From assembly GCA_037042185.1 (NCBI GenBank), contig JAXQJY010000033.1, positions 2,604,001-2,668,000 on the forward strand: a stretch of 64,000 nt of DNA. Reading direction: 5' to 3'. Below, piece after piece: positions 12,701 through 23,540 of the stretch. The translations under genes were made by a program, and so were the position numbers. The notes under the pieces were generated by a model, which was not told the DNA's origin, did no database searches, and saw only the letters and a program-made list of their open reading frames with translations. The stretch's first letter is position 1. Every line of letters begins with the position of its first letter. The DNA is from Sordariomycetes sp. S80-01Y. Lineage: Eukaryota > Ascomycota > Sordariomycetes.

Positions 12701-14543
12701 TCTCCAACCACAACATTGCTATCGTCGTTGAAGCTCACGCGCACGCTCTTCTTTCGTGCCTGCTCATCCTTGGGGCTTAAGCTAGACACCGGACCCGAGG
12801 CCTCCGAACTATCATCAGAGGGGGATGCGCCCCTGGCACTGCTTGAGTTTTTCAACGCTGACTTGCGCGGAGACAACGATCGCGGAGGCGGCTCGTGCCT
12901 GACTAGCAGCTGATCCGTGGTCGGGGCGAAATGAGCAGATCGCGCTGGGCTTTCCGAGTGAACTCTCGCCTTCCGAGCACTGCCGCTCTTCTGACCCGGT
13001 TCTGTTGTGGGAGCTTCTAAAGTGCCTGCAGGTGCTGTAAATGTGGTGTTCTCCCTTTCCCGCGATGTTGATTGATGATCGACTGGGTCTGTACCAGCTG
13101 AAGATGCCCGCGTCAGTGCTGCCTCGGTCGCACTGCGATCGTGTTCTCGCTTGAGCTCCTCTGAATCGTTTTCCAGTTCCGGCTCTTCTCGTACAATAGA
13201 GGGCTGTTTCTTCAAAACCGGTGCTACTGGCTCCTCGATCGTGGAATCCAGGGCACCGGTAGACATCGACTGGGACCTGTTATCCTCCTCGTAGCCAGAC
13301 TCTGACTCCACAAGCGTCTGCTCGCGTGATAGTTGCGGTCCAGTGGGTTTTTCTGGCTGGGGAGCAGGCGAGGATTCTTTTGCTTGCAGGACAGGAGTCT
13401 GCTGCCGTGGCGGCGGCGTTGAGTCCCTAGATGCGGGCAACGAAGTGCCAACGGCAGTGCCTTTGATCCTACTCAGGCTGCCTTTAGATAGATGCGAGCC
13501 TATTCTTGAGATTTTTGAATCGCGCTTCTTGACTGGCGCATCAGCCGCACTCCGCACGCTTTGTGAGCGCATCATGAGATCGACCTTGGGAACCATCCTC
13601 CTCGAGTTTGCGTCGTAAACCATCTGAGGCTCGGAATCGGGAGTAGGTGATTCCATCTTCCCTCTGGGATAGCTGAAATTGATTGAGGGACTGACGCTCC
13701 CAGGCCGTGCGTCAGGGTCTTCCTGCGGATGGTGCTGGTATTGTTGCAGCGACAGATCCGATTTGCGGACATTCGACAAGTTCCCACCGGACGCTCCGCC
13801 AAACCACGAGCCTTGTCCATCCTTCTGCTTTTGACTGGCGGTGCGGAACGTCTGCACATTCATGGTCATGCCAGTTCCATTATGGGAGCTGGTTGGCCGT
13901 CGTGTATCCCGTGGCAAGCTCGGTACGGGGGGCACATCGGTCTTTCTGGGGGCGGGAGCACGTCCAGGGCTCGGCGATGGTGACCGAAACGTGCGCTCCG
14001 TCATCGACCCTGTGCTAGGGGATCTGTAAAGCTCTGTAGCACGGCCTTGTCTGCGGCCTCGGCCGCCCATCGACGAGACGGACTCGCTCCTCCTCGTCGA
14101 CCGCTTCGATTGGACTTCCGATACATTGGTGGGAGTCGTGGGACGAGCTTTCAGCGCTGCAGCTGCAGCGGCAGAGGACAGCGAGTTGGAAGCTGAGTCG
14201 CGTCGCATGAAGGCCGAAGCGGCAGCGGTGGCGGCATTGGGATTTGCTGTCTCCTTGGTAAGGGGCTGCGCGAAGGCCATGGTCAGCACAACAATCCAGA
14301 TCACTCAGGCGTGTGAAGATTGAGAAGGGAAGAAGTAGCACAGAAAGGCTCAAGGGCTAAAGTCGTGCAGAAGAAGTGCGTCACGACGGTTCCGGAGTAA
14401 GGCAGGTCGGGGCGGCTTTCGCGCAAACTCTATCCAAGGCCTTGTAGCGCGCCGTGCGACCTACCGAGACTATTCGGGGGCTAACAGAGTCGAGAGCTAC
14501 TTACCTGGACAGGGGCGCGCTTCTTTCTCGAGCTACCAAACAT
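9793..14543 (-). CDS. large serine-rich disordered protein with SMR repeats
   Basis: Two exons are proposed. A 13-codon exon (14543-14505, MFGSSRKKRAPVQ) joins across a 239-nt GTAAGT...GCTGAC...CAG intron to 14265-9793, giving 1503 aa. An unspliced start at 14280 (MAFAQPL) is possible, but the donor and branch site favour splicing. I recall similar 'conserved serine-rich' proteins in Pezizomycotina, with an N-terminal SSAAAAAALKARPTTPTN-like block; their function is unknown to me. Nearly all of it looks disordered and rich in S, P, R and E, with many potential phosphosites. The C-terminal third carries six copies of a (K/N/T)SMR-like motif, two copies of SRFAESSDEE and a basic KKEKKGKGG stretch. 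The protein ends in a basic/aromatic tail, KKKKFGTLRKMFGLNN. A cortical or scaffold role is a guess only. Confidence 0.8.
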
Positions 14544-15749
14544 AATGGGCAACGTGTCGGCGGCACGGGGCCTAACTAGGCTCGTCAAATGTAACGCATG
14601 AATCAGTAGGACTAGCAGTGTCGTCGCTGTCGTAGTCCGTGGGTGATTCGAGGGCGGCCGACGAAGGGAGGTACTCTGCAGCTGTTGGTGTGTACAATTA
14701 ATTACAACAATTAAAGGGGCCGAGCCACAACAAACGGAAGAGGAGGGAAAGGATGCGGCTGTGAAGGGGAGTTTGGGTGGAGGATGAGCGATCCGCTGGA
14801 GAGATGGATGGACGGAGGATCGACGGGCGATGGCACCGGTAGTGGAGGCGGGCACCTCACCTCACGTTGAAGCACCAAGACTACCCTGGCAGTGGCAGTG
14901 GCAGCGAACTGAAGCTCAAGCAGGCCGCATTTCTCCGGCCGGCGCATGACGACAGAGCGCGGGTCAACTACAGATGAGCTAAGCCTCCTGTGGCTAGCGT
15001 GGCTGTGCGAGCCTCGACGACGGCGCCTTGTCTACTTGGGTTCCTTGACCTCGGGTCCGGGAACTCGATGGGCTCGATGAACTTCACTCAATGAACTGAG
15101 GATCTGGCGTGCAAAGGCAAGACTGAGGAATTCGATATCGGAGCTATGCGCCCCGTGCTCGTGCTGCTGCTCCAAAGTTCCGTATGTTTCAGTGCCATTC
15201 AACCCCTTCATCGAATGTTCTTCAGGCGACTGTCTTGCTTGGACGCGCCATGTCCCAGTTTGGCAGCAATCGTCACCCACCAGTCTAGCGAGGCTAGCGT
15301 CTCGATCCGTTCCTGACTGCGCCATGATTGGAGATTACCACCATGCTCCAGTCCCGAGACATGCCTCGACTTCGTCCGTCGCTACGTCAGCATGCAAGGC
15401 ACTTCGGTGATTGATCTGTTTAGTCTTCTTCGTGCTTCCTTGTTTCAAGAGTCGATTTACTTATCCTACAATTAAATAGGACATGTTGGTCGGCCTCCTA
15501 ATGGTCGCCTAATATGCCAGGCAGCGAGGTCAACGAGATCCAACAAGATGCTTCTCGTTCAACCCCAACATGCGCATAGACGGCGACCGATATATCTCCT
15601 CTCTGGCAGCCCATCTACCCCCGATTTCCTCATCAATATTGAGACGCCTCCCCACCGAGATGACTCGAAAGGCCACGTACCATGGGCACCAGCGAACGAC
15701 ACAGCATAGTCTGCAGGCCCGTTGATGGATCCTTGATTCGATCCTGCTG
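14544..15749. other. promoter/leader of the serine-rich gene; nothing else firm
   Basis: The stretch lies between two genes on the minus strand. It should hold the 3' end of the upstream gene and the promoter and C/T-rich leader of the serine-rich gene. A 97-codon minus-strand frame at 15032-15325 has no recognisable relatives and is not called. Confidence 0.5.
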
Positions 15750-17671
15750 CTACGACGTAGTTGGTCGCGATATTGGATACGCTGAATGTGGACGAGTTCC
15801 CCCACTATCATCGACCCTCGCATCCGGGCTGGCATAGCCATCGTCGTACTCGGCGACATAATCTTCTTCGTAATCCTCCTCAGACTGCGTCGAATGACCG
15901 TTGCCTAGCGGTGGCGTCTGGTCATCGGCTGGCTGCTGCTCGGCTTGCTGGTTAGGATTGTTGGCAGCCTTGGGAGGGGTTTTCCCCTTCTTAGCTTTGC
16001 GCCCCTTCGCCTTAGCCTTCTCCAATAGTCTCTTGCGGTCCGCTTCCTCCTGTCTGATCCGTCGGTCTTTCAGTTCGTAGTCGCGAATCAGAGCTCGAGG
16101 CGGTACGCCAAAAATGCTTTCGTACTCGCAAAACTCGCAAATCCACATATCCTCATGCTTTGGCGGGTTGTGGTGGTTGTTCTCCAATGTGATCTGCTTT
16201 CGCTGGCGCGCCGCTGTCCTCAGCTCCTTCTCGAGGCGGCGACGTTGCCTTCTTCTCGAGTTCGGACGACCAGCTGCTGACTCCCCGACCTGCACCGGCG
16301 CTCCTGAAATTTGGCCATGTGTTGCGCCAGGGGGTGGTGGTGCCATGCTGCCTCGGGCTGTGTTACCTGACATCTAAGTAAGTCTGAGCTGATGACGCGA
16401 GGGGTGCACACTTACCAGGCCATTGTAAAGAACCCGGGACTTGCGAGTCACAAGTAAAGGTGAACTGTGTCGATGCTGGTCTCGTTTTATTTGATGCATT
16501 GTGCTGCTGTAACAGGCTGACGTTGGCTTGGTCCTGCAGCTTAGGGTGTTTCTCTGCGTTGGCGATGGCATTGGAAATGATGCCGCCTCTAAGGTTTTCA
16601 CTTTCGGCGTCTCTCTCTGCAAACATCCATAGCGTCAGTGTGATCATGCAAACACCGACCACAAATTGAAGATCAGGCCAAGGAATAGGTGGGAGGAAGG
16701 GGATTCTGGTAAGGTCTAGGCAAGACACTGGCTCGGCATAGCTGGATGGGAACATGGCCAAGTGTGTATCAAGCGCGACGTTGAGCACACCTTAAGTGTT
16801 TCGGAGACCATGAGAGTGCAAAGGAAGGACGAGGTAGTGCATGCGTAGTGCCGAGCACCTCTTCTCCGAATTTCTGAGGGTAAGGTGAGTGAAGGAGAAA
16901 TTACGTACCTGCTGAAGCCCACTGCGGAGTTGCATTGCCCTTTTGCGCTCGCCAAGCACCGTTATTGCCATCTGATAGCGCTCTCAAAGGACTACGGCCA
17001 GTTGCTGAGCGCCCTAGCCGGCCCCGGCCGGAGCCCGAGATGCCCGTGCTAGAGGCATATGAGCTGGGGTAGCCAGGTGCGGCATGGTAGCCACGTTCGC
17101 CGACTGTGTTCCCAGACGGCCCTCCATTGCCATTGACATCAGCCGCGAGGCCGTGAACGTTGCTGAGCGCCGAATCCCCTGCCAGAGGTATTTTACGTTT
17201 CTTTTTGTTGCTGGTGTTCTCAAATGAGTCGTAGCCATCGACAGACGAGGCAGATGAAACGGGTGGCTGCGGGTTGGATTGGCGGGCGTCGCCCTTGACC
17301 GGCCGACCTGCGCGGTTGATGATATCAGGTGTAGGTCTCGTCATGAAGACGCATCGAGGGTCGGTGTCAGCGTGATCCTCTACTGAACCCGAAGCATCAT
17401 TTCGGCGGGCAGAAGTGGAAGAATCGTGACTTCGTAACGGCTGGTCACGATGGTTGCGGTTCGAAGGGCTGGTTGAGCCTTGTCTCGGCGGGCTGGCGTC
17501 ATCCTTTACCGTGTACGGAGGGTATTGGAAAAGCGGAACTGAGTTAAGGGTCGATGGCGGGTACTTGATCGAGCCAGCAACTTCAGGAGATAGTTTTTCC
17601 TTGAGGCGACGCTTCGGCATAGGCCTGATGGGCCGATCTGGAAAAAGTGACGACAGGGTATCTGGGGACAT
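15750..17671 (-). CDS. conserved fungal protein with WICEFCEYE knuckle
   Basis: Three exons (17671-16909, 16616-16416, 16366-15750) give 526 aa, with introns of 292 and 49 nt; phases agree. The first intron is long and could hide another small exon. I recognise the architecture from Pezizomycotina hypothetical proteins: a start with SSLFPDRPIRPMPKRRLKEK and LSPEVA, then YDSFENT-NKKKRKIP, GRSPLRALSDGNN, IISNAIANAEKHPKLQ, TQFTFTCDSQVPGS, and finally WICEFCEYESIFG with ALIRDYELKDRR. No function is known to me. The CEFC pair looks like half of a zinc site. It is followed by a helical, highly charged segment (RRIRQEEADRKRLLEKAKAK) and an acidic tail. Basic clusters such as KKKRKIP and RRRQRRR suggest a nuclear protein. 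It stands divergent to CTI6, with 2 kb between. Confidence 0.8.
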
Positions 17672-19660
17672 CTTCGGGCTATGATCTGTTGAAGCAAGGC
17701 GAATGTCGCGCTTGGTCAGCCAGTAGCTCGCAAAAAGGGAAGACAGATGAGTTTGCTATAGTCATGCTCTGGGCCCAGGAAGGTGGGGTTTAACAATCTC
17801 CTTGGTAACTTGCTTGGCCAAGTATTGAACAGTGCGAAAGACCCATGTTCCCGACTTCGGAGACTAGCAGCAGGCACTTGAAGGTCTTTCAGGATGAATA
17901 GGGATTGTGGACAGGGCGCGAAGGAGGTGACCAAATCTCAGGAGTGACCGGGAAGGCATACCCATCGCACATTGTACAAGGTGGTTTATCCAACAGGGGG
18001 CTGAATTTCGGACATGAGCGGATTCCAAGAAGAGTGTCGTGAGAAAAGCTCGATCAGCCTGACTTGTCTTTCTTCGTCTGGTGGTATCGAGGCGGTCGAT
18101 GGGGCTTAAGGGAAAAGCAAGGCGGTTCGTCGATCGGGCTCGAATGCGTCCTACCCCATCAGTCAGCAGCTGTTCCATCGACACGTCGTCCTGCCGCGGC
18201 CCAGGAAGCTGTAAAGTATTCGCAGGCTCTGTTTGCCTGCGTTGGAAGCACCATAAATACTCTTTGGAGGCTTCGGGGCGTTGTTGAAGACGTTGGCGGC
18301 CGTTGAGGGACCATACCAGTGGGAAAGCAGCGAACGATGAGGGACACCTCGGCTCTGGCGCTGTTGAGCAAGAGGCCGTGACGATATCGGAAGGGTACCG
18401 GAATGACGCAAAGAAGGCGGATTTCGAAGTCGCAGGCAAGCAAAGCAAAATCCAGCTCAGTGTCTGTAGGTCACAACAACAATAACGAGGCGGCCGTTGG
18501 GTACTTGATTGCAAATGACCTCTGAGATAGTGGGTGGAGGAGGACAGCGCCTCCAGAACAGTGTGGGTTGAATTAGGGGCAGAGAGGCTTAGTCATTACC
18601 CATATGTCTAGGCGGGAGCGGGAATGACGACTCGTCAGTACCCATTGCCAGGTCACTTAACCTAGACCATGCTGATGACGGCCATGCGCAGCGATTCCGG
18701 TTCATGCATGTCCCAGTGCAGTTCTCTAATTCAACATTTTCTCCAACCTTTTCATTTATTAGGAACTCGGCCACATCTTCTCATCGTGTCAGCGACATCC
18801 CTTTTGCCGAGCAGCGCTCACCTTGCCTGGATTTCTCGACAAGTGTCGTATCGTCTAGCCAATGCCTACTTACAGGGCCGCAGCCTCAGCTAGAATCAGT
18901 CCGTCGGAGTTGACACTGGGATGAATCCGTCCGCCTCAATGCACAAGCTGGTTACTTTCTGGGATTATGGTAGAGATACTAATTAACAGCAGTGAGTACT
19001 CGACCAAAGACGTACAGTGGCAGGTCGCGGTCGACTCGCCGTGCGATACTCAAGACAGCCCCGCATCGGACATGGCATTCTCATGTGGGCGAATTGGGTG
19101 GTGCGGATTTTAAGGGCGGTTGGCAGCCTTTACCAATTTTGTCGGCGCAATGTGGAGGTACGTAGCGCCGGCCGCCCAATTCCGCACCATCGCACACGGT
19201 CACATTCTCGCAGCAGTCCCAGCAGAGAAACTGGAGGTCCGTCCTCTCTACCCGTCTTCCCTCTCCTCCGTATCAGACGCTTCCCACAACCTTCCCTTGT
19301 CCAGTCGAAGGCCCGACGAGATCTCCTACCATGCGATGAGCGCCTTGTTCTCGCCAATCATCTGCTCCAGCATGCAAGCTTCCCAACTTCACCTTGGAAC
19401 CTCGACCTCGACCTCGCCCATCTGCTCGCTATAGCCCATTCCCACTTGTCGACTTGATCAACGGATCAACAAGTCACCATTGACCTCAGCATTGACGTTG
19501 CCAGCAGCGCTATCGCCTGCCCATAGCTTAGATCAGAGCTATTCACACACTTCAGCCTTACTTCGCTCCGTTCGACACGCTACTCGTGCACTCGACCGCG
19601 GTCCTCGCGCGATCCTCTCCCGCCTCGCCTCCCCACCGACCTCCATCCCGACAAGCCTCA
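17672..19660. other. divergent promoter region
   Basis: A 2-kb region between two divergent start codons. The right end (about 19180-19660) is strongly C/T-rich with CCTCGA repeats on the plus strand, as expected for the CTI6 promoter and leader. A 216-codon minus-strand frame at 17864-18514 has no recognisable domain and is not called. Confidence 0.55.
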
Positions 19661-21607
19661 ATGGCGCCCCCATCCCCTCGACGCTCTTCTAGAGCTCGCG
19701 CAACGCACCCTACATCCCATCAATCGTCCACATCGTCTGGTCACTCCGGTCGCGCCGAGCGTTCCTCTCGCGCTGTCAATAAGACCTCGTCGGGCAAGTC
19801 CACGCCGAGCGCCTCGCTGTCCTCAGAGCCTCTCGAGGACTTCGACGACACACTTCTAGGCCGCAGACGTAAGCGCGGCCACGAAGACGACCCAGACAAA
19901 ACTCCGCGCCTTGACGCCTCCAAGATGGCTGAAGACAACGACGAGGTCGACGAAGAGGAGGACGAGGCAGTGAGATGTATCTGTGGTTCTGAAGATTATC
20001 CTGGCCGACCACCCGTGGAAGGTCCGGATGCCGACTTCTTTGCCGGTATCGAGCTGACGGAGGACGTTACCGGCTTCTTCGTTTGCTGCGATGTCTGCAA
20101 AGTTTGGCAGCACGGCGCTTGCGTCGGTATCTTCAGTGCCGAGGCATCACCAGACGAATATTTCTGCGAGCAGTGTCGCAAAGACTTACACAAGATCCAC
20201 ATAGCCAGCAATGGGTGAGTCTTACCCCCTCCCGAGGCGGCTGGCCGCAACTGGGCTCAGCTCGTTCTCCCAGCGCTGATTTGACGTCGTACTGACTTAT
20301 TTTGCTTCTAGACAGAAGTACTCCAAATACCTACCTCTATATCGACAATCTCGCCAGACCTCCCGTGCGACCTCCATTGCGAAAGATCGCACACAGTCCC
20401 CCAAGAGTCGCAAAGAGAAGAACCCCGAAAGACCCGGTTCCTCGTACAACAAGCGGCGATCGACCATGAATAGTCGCGACGCGGCATACGATGATGAGCA
20501 ATTGCGTCGAGCAATCGAAGCCAGCAAAAGTGAAGTCGACGGTGACGAGGAGATCGAAGGCGCTCTCAGGAGAACGAAGAGGGGTCGCAGCGACAGTGAG
20601 GAGTAAGTTTGCAAATAAACAGCAGTGTTGATTCCAATTAACGTCGTTAGGGGCGCACCAAGCGTCAAACGACAGCGTACAAACTCCCACTCGCAATCAC
20701 CGCCCGCTGGTGAGGATGAGGAGCCCAGTGGCGAGCAATCAGAAGATGACGCCGCACCGAGCGAAGGAAGGAAATCCAGGGGCGCCAGGCATCAGAACAG
20801 CCGGCACCATCGCGCGAAGTCCGAAAAGGAGGACAAGGACCGCCAGAAGCAAGACGCAGCAGATAACCGCAGTGCTCGCGCGAACAAGCGCCGGCCTTTA
20901 GGTATGTTGACCCGGCATACATTGATCAGCGAGTGACCTAACCTAGAATACCAGAGCACGACCCTTCACCAGAAGCGACTCCGACCGCTGCCCTCGAAGC
21001 TATGCCTAAGGAGAGCGAAGAGCCTGCTCCCACTTCAGAGACCACCCCAGCACCACCAGCAGCTACGCCCGGGACGCCGCCGGCAACAAGTACAATGGCG
21101 GGCCAGTCACATAAGAAAGGCGCAAGAAGCGGCCATAAGAAAGGGAAAGGGAAGCACGGCGCCGCGAGGACGGCGCCAGACCCTGATCGAGACGATTCCC
21201 CTGCGCGATCCATGTCCCGAGACATACAAAAGCACGACGAGCCAGCCGTGGCCGGTACCTCTAAACTGGCGAACGAGACAAAGAGCACATCAAAAAGCAA
21301 GCAGGGAATGGCGCATAAGATGAGCATGCTAGATATGAAACGCCGTGTGGGAGCCATCATGGACTTCATATCACGAACCCAAGTCGATCTTGCCGCCGAG
21401 GGGAGCATCACTCCAAGCAGCAATACGACGAGTGGGGAGGGATCACCGGATAAAACTCCCTCTGCTCAGATCAATGGCGAGGCGGAGAAGGCGTCAGATC
21501 ACCTCGCGAACATGATTTCGGAAGGCGATTTCAAGAATCTCGATTGTATGCAGATGATGGATGTTCTGACGCGGGATATGGTCAAGTGGCAGAACCAGTA
21601 TACATGA
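19661..21607 (+). CDS. CTI6: PHD-finger protein, Cti6-like Rpd3L subunit
   Basis: Four exons (19661-20214, 20312-20602, 20651-20901, 20955-21607) give 582 aa. Introns are 97, 48 and 53 nt with TAG/TAG/CAG acceptors; every phase agrees. A PHD finger spans about residues 103-175: C106-x-C108, C143-x2-C146, H151-x2-C154, C169-x2-C172. About 34 residues separate the first two cysteine pairs, longer than in most PHD fingers. Downstream are RKEKNPERPGSSYNKRR and DEEQLRRAIEASK, which I associate with filamentous Cti6 homologues. The C-terminus is helical (GDFKNLDCMQMMDVLTRDM). In yeast Cti6 binds H3K4me3 and works in the Rpd3L deacetylase and with Tup1-Ssn6. The rest is disordered, acidic then basic. 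The start at 19661 is the last ATG before the conserved part; an in-frame ATG at 19586 looks like leader. Confidence 0.8.
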
Positions 21608-21889
21608 GATACGCGGAACTTGCCTACTATGGATGTGATGGAAACACTATACGAAGCCGGCGCATTGCACTACACGGACGATGCTCAGGCTCAGGCATTG
21701 CGGAGTCATGGTCATGGGTCAGGAGTTCACGGATTTCAAATGGTCTCGAAACAGCGAGAACGACATTGCTTACTTTTCTTTGTTTTTACGTATACCCCGA
21801 CGACGGTACTTGATGAATCAAGGAAGACTTTAAGCGTATGATTGGGTATCTCAATAGTACAGCCCGAACATCTACATGGCCCTAGGCGG

Positions 21890-22900
21890 TCACGCTTCCC
21901 TAGCCTTCTTCCTCTCTTCTTTCTGCAGCTTCTTTGCTTGGTTCATACTCAGCCTCGGCTCAGAGAGCATGATTTCGTGAGCCCTAATCTCTTCTTCGCT
22001 GAGGTCGTCCAGCACAAACCTCCCCATCTTCCCATCCCTCCATTTCGAAAGTGTCTTGGCAGCAGCCTCTGCCAGGTTAGGCAGCCCGCCCGCTTTTAAC
22101 TTTCCTTCCTTCATTGCTACAGCTGCCAGAAACTCCATAACATCATTCGTAGGCTCGCAGTACTGGCTGTACAGCTGCGGATCTCGTCGGTTCATCCGGT
22201 ACAACAAGTAGTCCACGAGAATCTCGTCGTCGATCAGGCCCTTCTTGATGCCGTGCGCCAGCGCAACTTTCATCATCGTCTCGCCGTCCTCAACGTAGGG
22301 TTGAAAGATACCCGGCGTGTCCATGACATATACGCCACCGCCGGCACCGCCCTTCTCTTCGGGGTCGATGATTCGGACAGCGGTGCCGACTTTGCGCGTG
22401 ACGCCGGCTTGATCGCCCGTCTTTGCTGCCTTTGCCTTCTTCCCCTGCGTCCCTGCGTTCCTCAACGTGTTGAGAAGAGTGCTCTTTCCCACGTTGGGCA
22501 TGCCGACTACCAGCGCCCTGACCCCGGTCAAAGAGGCACTGTTGTCCGCCATCTCCTTCAACCTCTTGACCAGCCCGTCGGTTGTCCGCGGACGGTGCTT
22601 GTCCCAGAATATGACATTATCGCCATATACCCGTCTCAGATGGCGCTGCGCATCCTTCGAGTCGGACCCCAGATCGGTTTTCGTGTAGACGACTAGCCGG
22701 TGGCGTCCGGCGAGGGAGCGCTCGAGCTGCGGATTTTGGGTGGAGAGGGGGAGGCGGAAATCGCGGCATTCGAGAACGAGCGAGATTTGCGGGAGGAGCG
22801 TCTTTATCTTCTGGGCACCGGCTCGGTGGTGTCCAAGGAAGTAGGTCTTTGGGATGGAGTTGGGGATGGCGAAAGTGGCGCGGGGGACGAAGCTCGTCAT
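21890..22900 (-). CDS. MTG1: mitochondrial ribosome-assembly GTPase Mtg1
   Basis: One uninterrupted exon of 336 aa. The GTPase motifs come in circularly permuted order, the hallmark of the YlqF/MTG1 family: a G5-like ECRDFRLP (44-51), G4 TKTD (73-76), G1 GMPNVGKS (133-140) and G3 DTPG (194-197). The C-terminal half (about 205-300) is the family's helical domain. The N-terminus (MTSFVPRATFAIPNSIPKTY) is basic and hydroxylated, fitting mitochondrial import. In yeast and human, Mtg1 acts in assembly of the mitochondrial large ribosomal subunit on the matrix side of the inner membrane. A Lys-rich, glycine-containing linker follows the P-loop (about 150-170). The gene converges with CTI6, with 282 bp between stop codons, and diverges from the BOR1-like gene. 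Confidence 0.92.
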   Translation of the reverse strand: MTSFVPRATFAIPNSIPKTYFLGHHRAGAQKIKTLLPQISLVLECRDFRLPLSTQNPQLERSLAGRHRLVVYTKTDLGSDSKDAQRHLRRVYGDNVIFWDKHRPRTTDGLVKRLKEMADNSASLTGVRALVVGMPNVGKSTLLNTLRNAGTQGKKAKAAKTGDQAGVTRKVGTAVRIIDPEEKGGAGGGVYVMDTPGIFQPYVEDGETMMKVALAHGIKKGLIDDEILVDYLLYRMNRRDPQLYSQYCEPTNDVMEFLAAVAMKEGKLKAGGLPNLAEAAAKTLSKWRDGKMGRFVLDDLSEEEIRAHEIMLSEPRLSMNQAKKLQKEERKKAREA

Positions 22901-23540
22901 GGTTGGGGGTTTATCTTGGACAATATCTAAAGCTCATCGTGCAGTGTCCAGGAAAGCGCCCAGACGACAAAACTTCAATGCCACGGGAGGAGATGTTGAT
23001 GTGCCGAGTCTTCGTCACCAAAATTTGGACCCCGGATTCCCATCTTCCAAGACGCTGGTTCGAAAACGTCGCGAAAGCACGTGTAGATAAGCCGGCCGAT
23101 AAGCGACGACGTCAGTGCCAAGCACGAACCAACGAGAGTCTGCAATGAAGTTCGTTTCCTCCATCCGAGTCCCGACTCGGAACCAATGAAGGAGCCCACT
23201 TGCTGCACGAGGGGGTGTCTGTGCGGCTGCATTTGGCTGCATGTTTCTGCATCTCGGCCTGTTCGAGTCGTCGTGGTGAAGAAAAAACTCGAGCGTTGGG
23301 GTGGAAGTGGCTATGCTTTCATTGACGATAAGGTTGAGCTAAAAACTGGGAGCAATGCCCCTCGTCAACGAGAATCGGAGACTCAGTGCCGATGATCTTT
23401 AGGAGCCGCGTACGCTCGCTGAATGATTTAACTCTTCTCATAACTTCGCTCCCATTGCCGATGACAAGCTTATTCGATGCTATTCACATGTCGTTATTGA
23501 AAACCGCCTACGCATCCGATAACGCCTCCCGACCAGTTCG
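22901..23540. other. divergent MTG1 / BOR1-like promoter
   Basis: A 640-bp region between two divergent start codons, which must carry both promoters. GATA cores are visible (GATAAG at about 23087 and 23098). No gene or repeat was seen. Confidence 0.55.

Noticed and set aside
14266-14304. Start of the serine-rich protein at MAFAQPL (14280)
   Set aside because: This stretch fits the 3' end of an intron (GCTGAC branch, CGCAG acceptor) joined to an upstream exon with a GTAAGT donor. Kept only as an alternative.
15032-15325. Minus-strand frame of 97 codons
   Set aside because: No relatives recognised and no splice partners found. It could be a small gene, but support is too thin.
17864-18514. 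Minus-strand frame of 216 codons upstream of the WICEFCEYE gene
   Set aside because: No recognisable domain, and competing frames overlap on the same strand. A transcribed leader is possible but not shown.
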